Origin: Sunxiuqinia rutila
GTDB lineage: Bacteria; Bacteroidota; Bacteroidia; Bacteroidales; Prolixibacteraceae
Reading direction: 5' to 3'
Assembly (NCBI RefSeq): GCF_050589705.1
Contig: NZ_JBNGOT010000015.1
Span: 60,792 to 124,791 of the forward strand
DNA: 64,000 nucleotides
Below are positions 63,389 through 64,000 of this stretch, piece after piece. The notes beneath the pieces are model-generated. The model worked only from the letters and a program-made list of their open reading frames with translations, did not search any database and was not told the DNA's origin. Each line of letters begins with the position of its first letter. Position 1 is the stretch's first letter. Both the position numbers and the translations under genes were made by a program.

Positions 63389-63841
63389 ATTTCTGATTTT
63401 AAATTATTTTGAAAAAATTTGAATTTTCGGTTTTTTCACAATGAATGGTAACGTTTATATGATCTCCCATATCTTCGAGCTTATTGAATAAATCACTTTA
63501 AATATAGAAAATATAGTTCGGCATCTTTAATTTTTGGATAACATATTAACCACCGGATTTTAGATTTACCCCAGCTTGCTCCACCTTACCGCTTGGCCCA
63601 AACAAGGGGGCTGTTCGTTTCAGTTTGTCACGCATTTCACCAACTTGTTTAACCAGACACAAATCCTTTCTCTCCGGCATTTTTCATTCCTCAGCCCACT
63701 TGCCCCGCCAACTGCGCCTTTCAGAAGAATCGCCCAACCTAAAAAACATGCTAATCAACTGACTAACAGACCTCCCCATTGACCACTGGCAAGCTTTTGT
63801 TCGGAAACATTTGGTTGCCGGGCACCGCTGGCAAGCCCATC
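63389..63841. other. Gap with paired CTGGCAAGC repeats, no gene
   Basis: 453 bp without a credible gene. Near the right end CACTGGCAAGC (about 63782) and CGCTGGCAAGC (about 63823) form a direct repeat of 10 of 11 bases, enclosing GGTTGCCGGGCACC. Short frames here lack coding features. It may be another cassette end that was cut by the insertion element beginning at 63842. Confidence 0.4.
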
Positions 63842-64000
63842 GGTAGTGTTCATTAAACTGTGTCAATTGTATTTTTTGCTATTAGAGTTTTAGTTTGCAT
63901 CGTTCTCCAAATTTGATAATTAATTCTTGTTTTACTTGCCCCCAGTAAGGAGGTTTGCTGACCCAGTTTTTTGTTATTTGTTGTTGAGCCAGATAAAGTA
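63842..64000 (-). mobile_element. End of an IS256-type insertion sequence
   Basis: The element seems to start at GGTAGTGTTCAT (63842), a terminal inverted-repeat form seen at ends of IS256-family elements (GTGT...ACTGTGTC). The 3' end of its transposase gene follows 40 bp further in. The other end lies outside the window, so target duplication and completeness cannot be checked. Confidence 0.6.
63882..64000 (-). CDS. IS256 family transposase, C-terminal fragment in window
   Basis: 38 residues to the stop at 63882-63884; the rest lies beyond the window. LYLAQQQITKNW, PPYWGQVKQEL and IIKFGER match the C-terminal end of Mutator/IS256 transposases (typically LYLA...KKW...W...L.I.F..R). The assignment rests on this short segment and on the terminal repeat outside it. 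Confidence 0.65.
   Translation of the reverse strand, partial: LYLAQQQITKNWVSKPPYWGQVKQELIIKFGERCKLKL

Noticed and set aside
63576..63782. Short frames in the gap before the IS element
   Set aside because: Low-quality composition, no start context and overlap with repeat sequences.

Overview
The window comes from a member of the Bacteroidota, probably a marine, polysaccharide-degrading Marinilabiliales/Prolixibacteraceae-like organism. That placement rests on three SusC/SusD pairs with their own ECF sigma/FecR switches, four Cys-type sulfatases, a TAnnTTTG-type promoter and a carbohydrate-enzyme operon. No rRNA or tRNA gene was recognised, and genus and species cannot be fixed from the sequence alone.

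Layout. (1) 1-12,975, mostly minus strand: locus 1. Reading leftward it runs sulfatase, sulfatase, ECF sigma, FecR, SusC, SusD and a truncated lipoprotein. Between the two sulfatases, on the plus strand, lie a small unknown gene with a hairpin-rich leader and a decayed 105-bp tandem repeat. (2) 13,324-26,884, minus strand: locus 2. It runs sulfatase, ECF sigma, FecR, SusC, SusD, then a 185-bp MITE-like element and a four-gene operon of two exported Gfo/Idh/MocA oxidoreductases, a DUF2271-like protein and a porin-like barrel. (3) 27,270-35,272, plus strand: locus 3, ECF sigma, FecR, SusC, SusD and an F5/8-type surface lipoprotein, closed by a hairpin. (4) 35,743-41,416: a complete RND tripartite efflux pump. 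(5) 41,638-61,037: an AraC regulator divergent from a sugar porter, two GH2 enzymes, a GH36-like (raffinose synthase/Sip1) enzyme, a DUF5107-TPR protein and a sulfatase. These converge on a GH29-GH95 pair on the minus strand. (6) 61,227-64,000: AT-rich accessory cassettes with shared terminal motifs and inverted repeats, ending in a truncated IS256-type transposase.

How it works together (inference). SusC/SusD pairs bind and import glycans. A signal from the SusC STN domain passes through FecR to the ECF sigma factor. Sulfatases remove sulfate, GH29/GH95 remove alpha-L-fucose (or alpha-L-galactose) and GH2/GH36 enzymes act on other linkages. The sugar porter takes products into the cytoplasm. 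The enzyme set points to a sulfated, fucose- and/or galactose-containing glycan, but the exact substrate cannot be read from the sequence.

The most interesting signal is at the three fecR-susC junctions. Each carries a hairpin with different sequence but the same design. On the strand opposite susC, each reads as an intrinsic terminator 67-85 nt downstream of a TAnnTTTG box that overlaps the susC start codon. This predicts three cis-antisense small RNAs of the DonS type. Other notable items are the inverted-repeat gene cassette around the TonB-like gene, the structured leader before the DUF5107 gene, and the repeat remnant behind the small gene.
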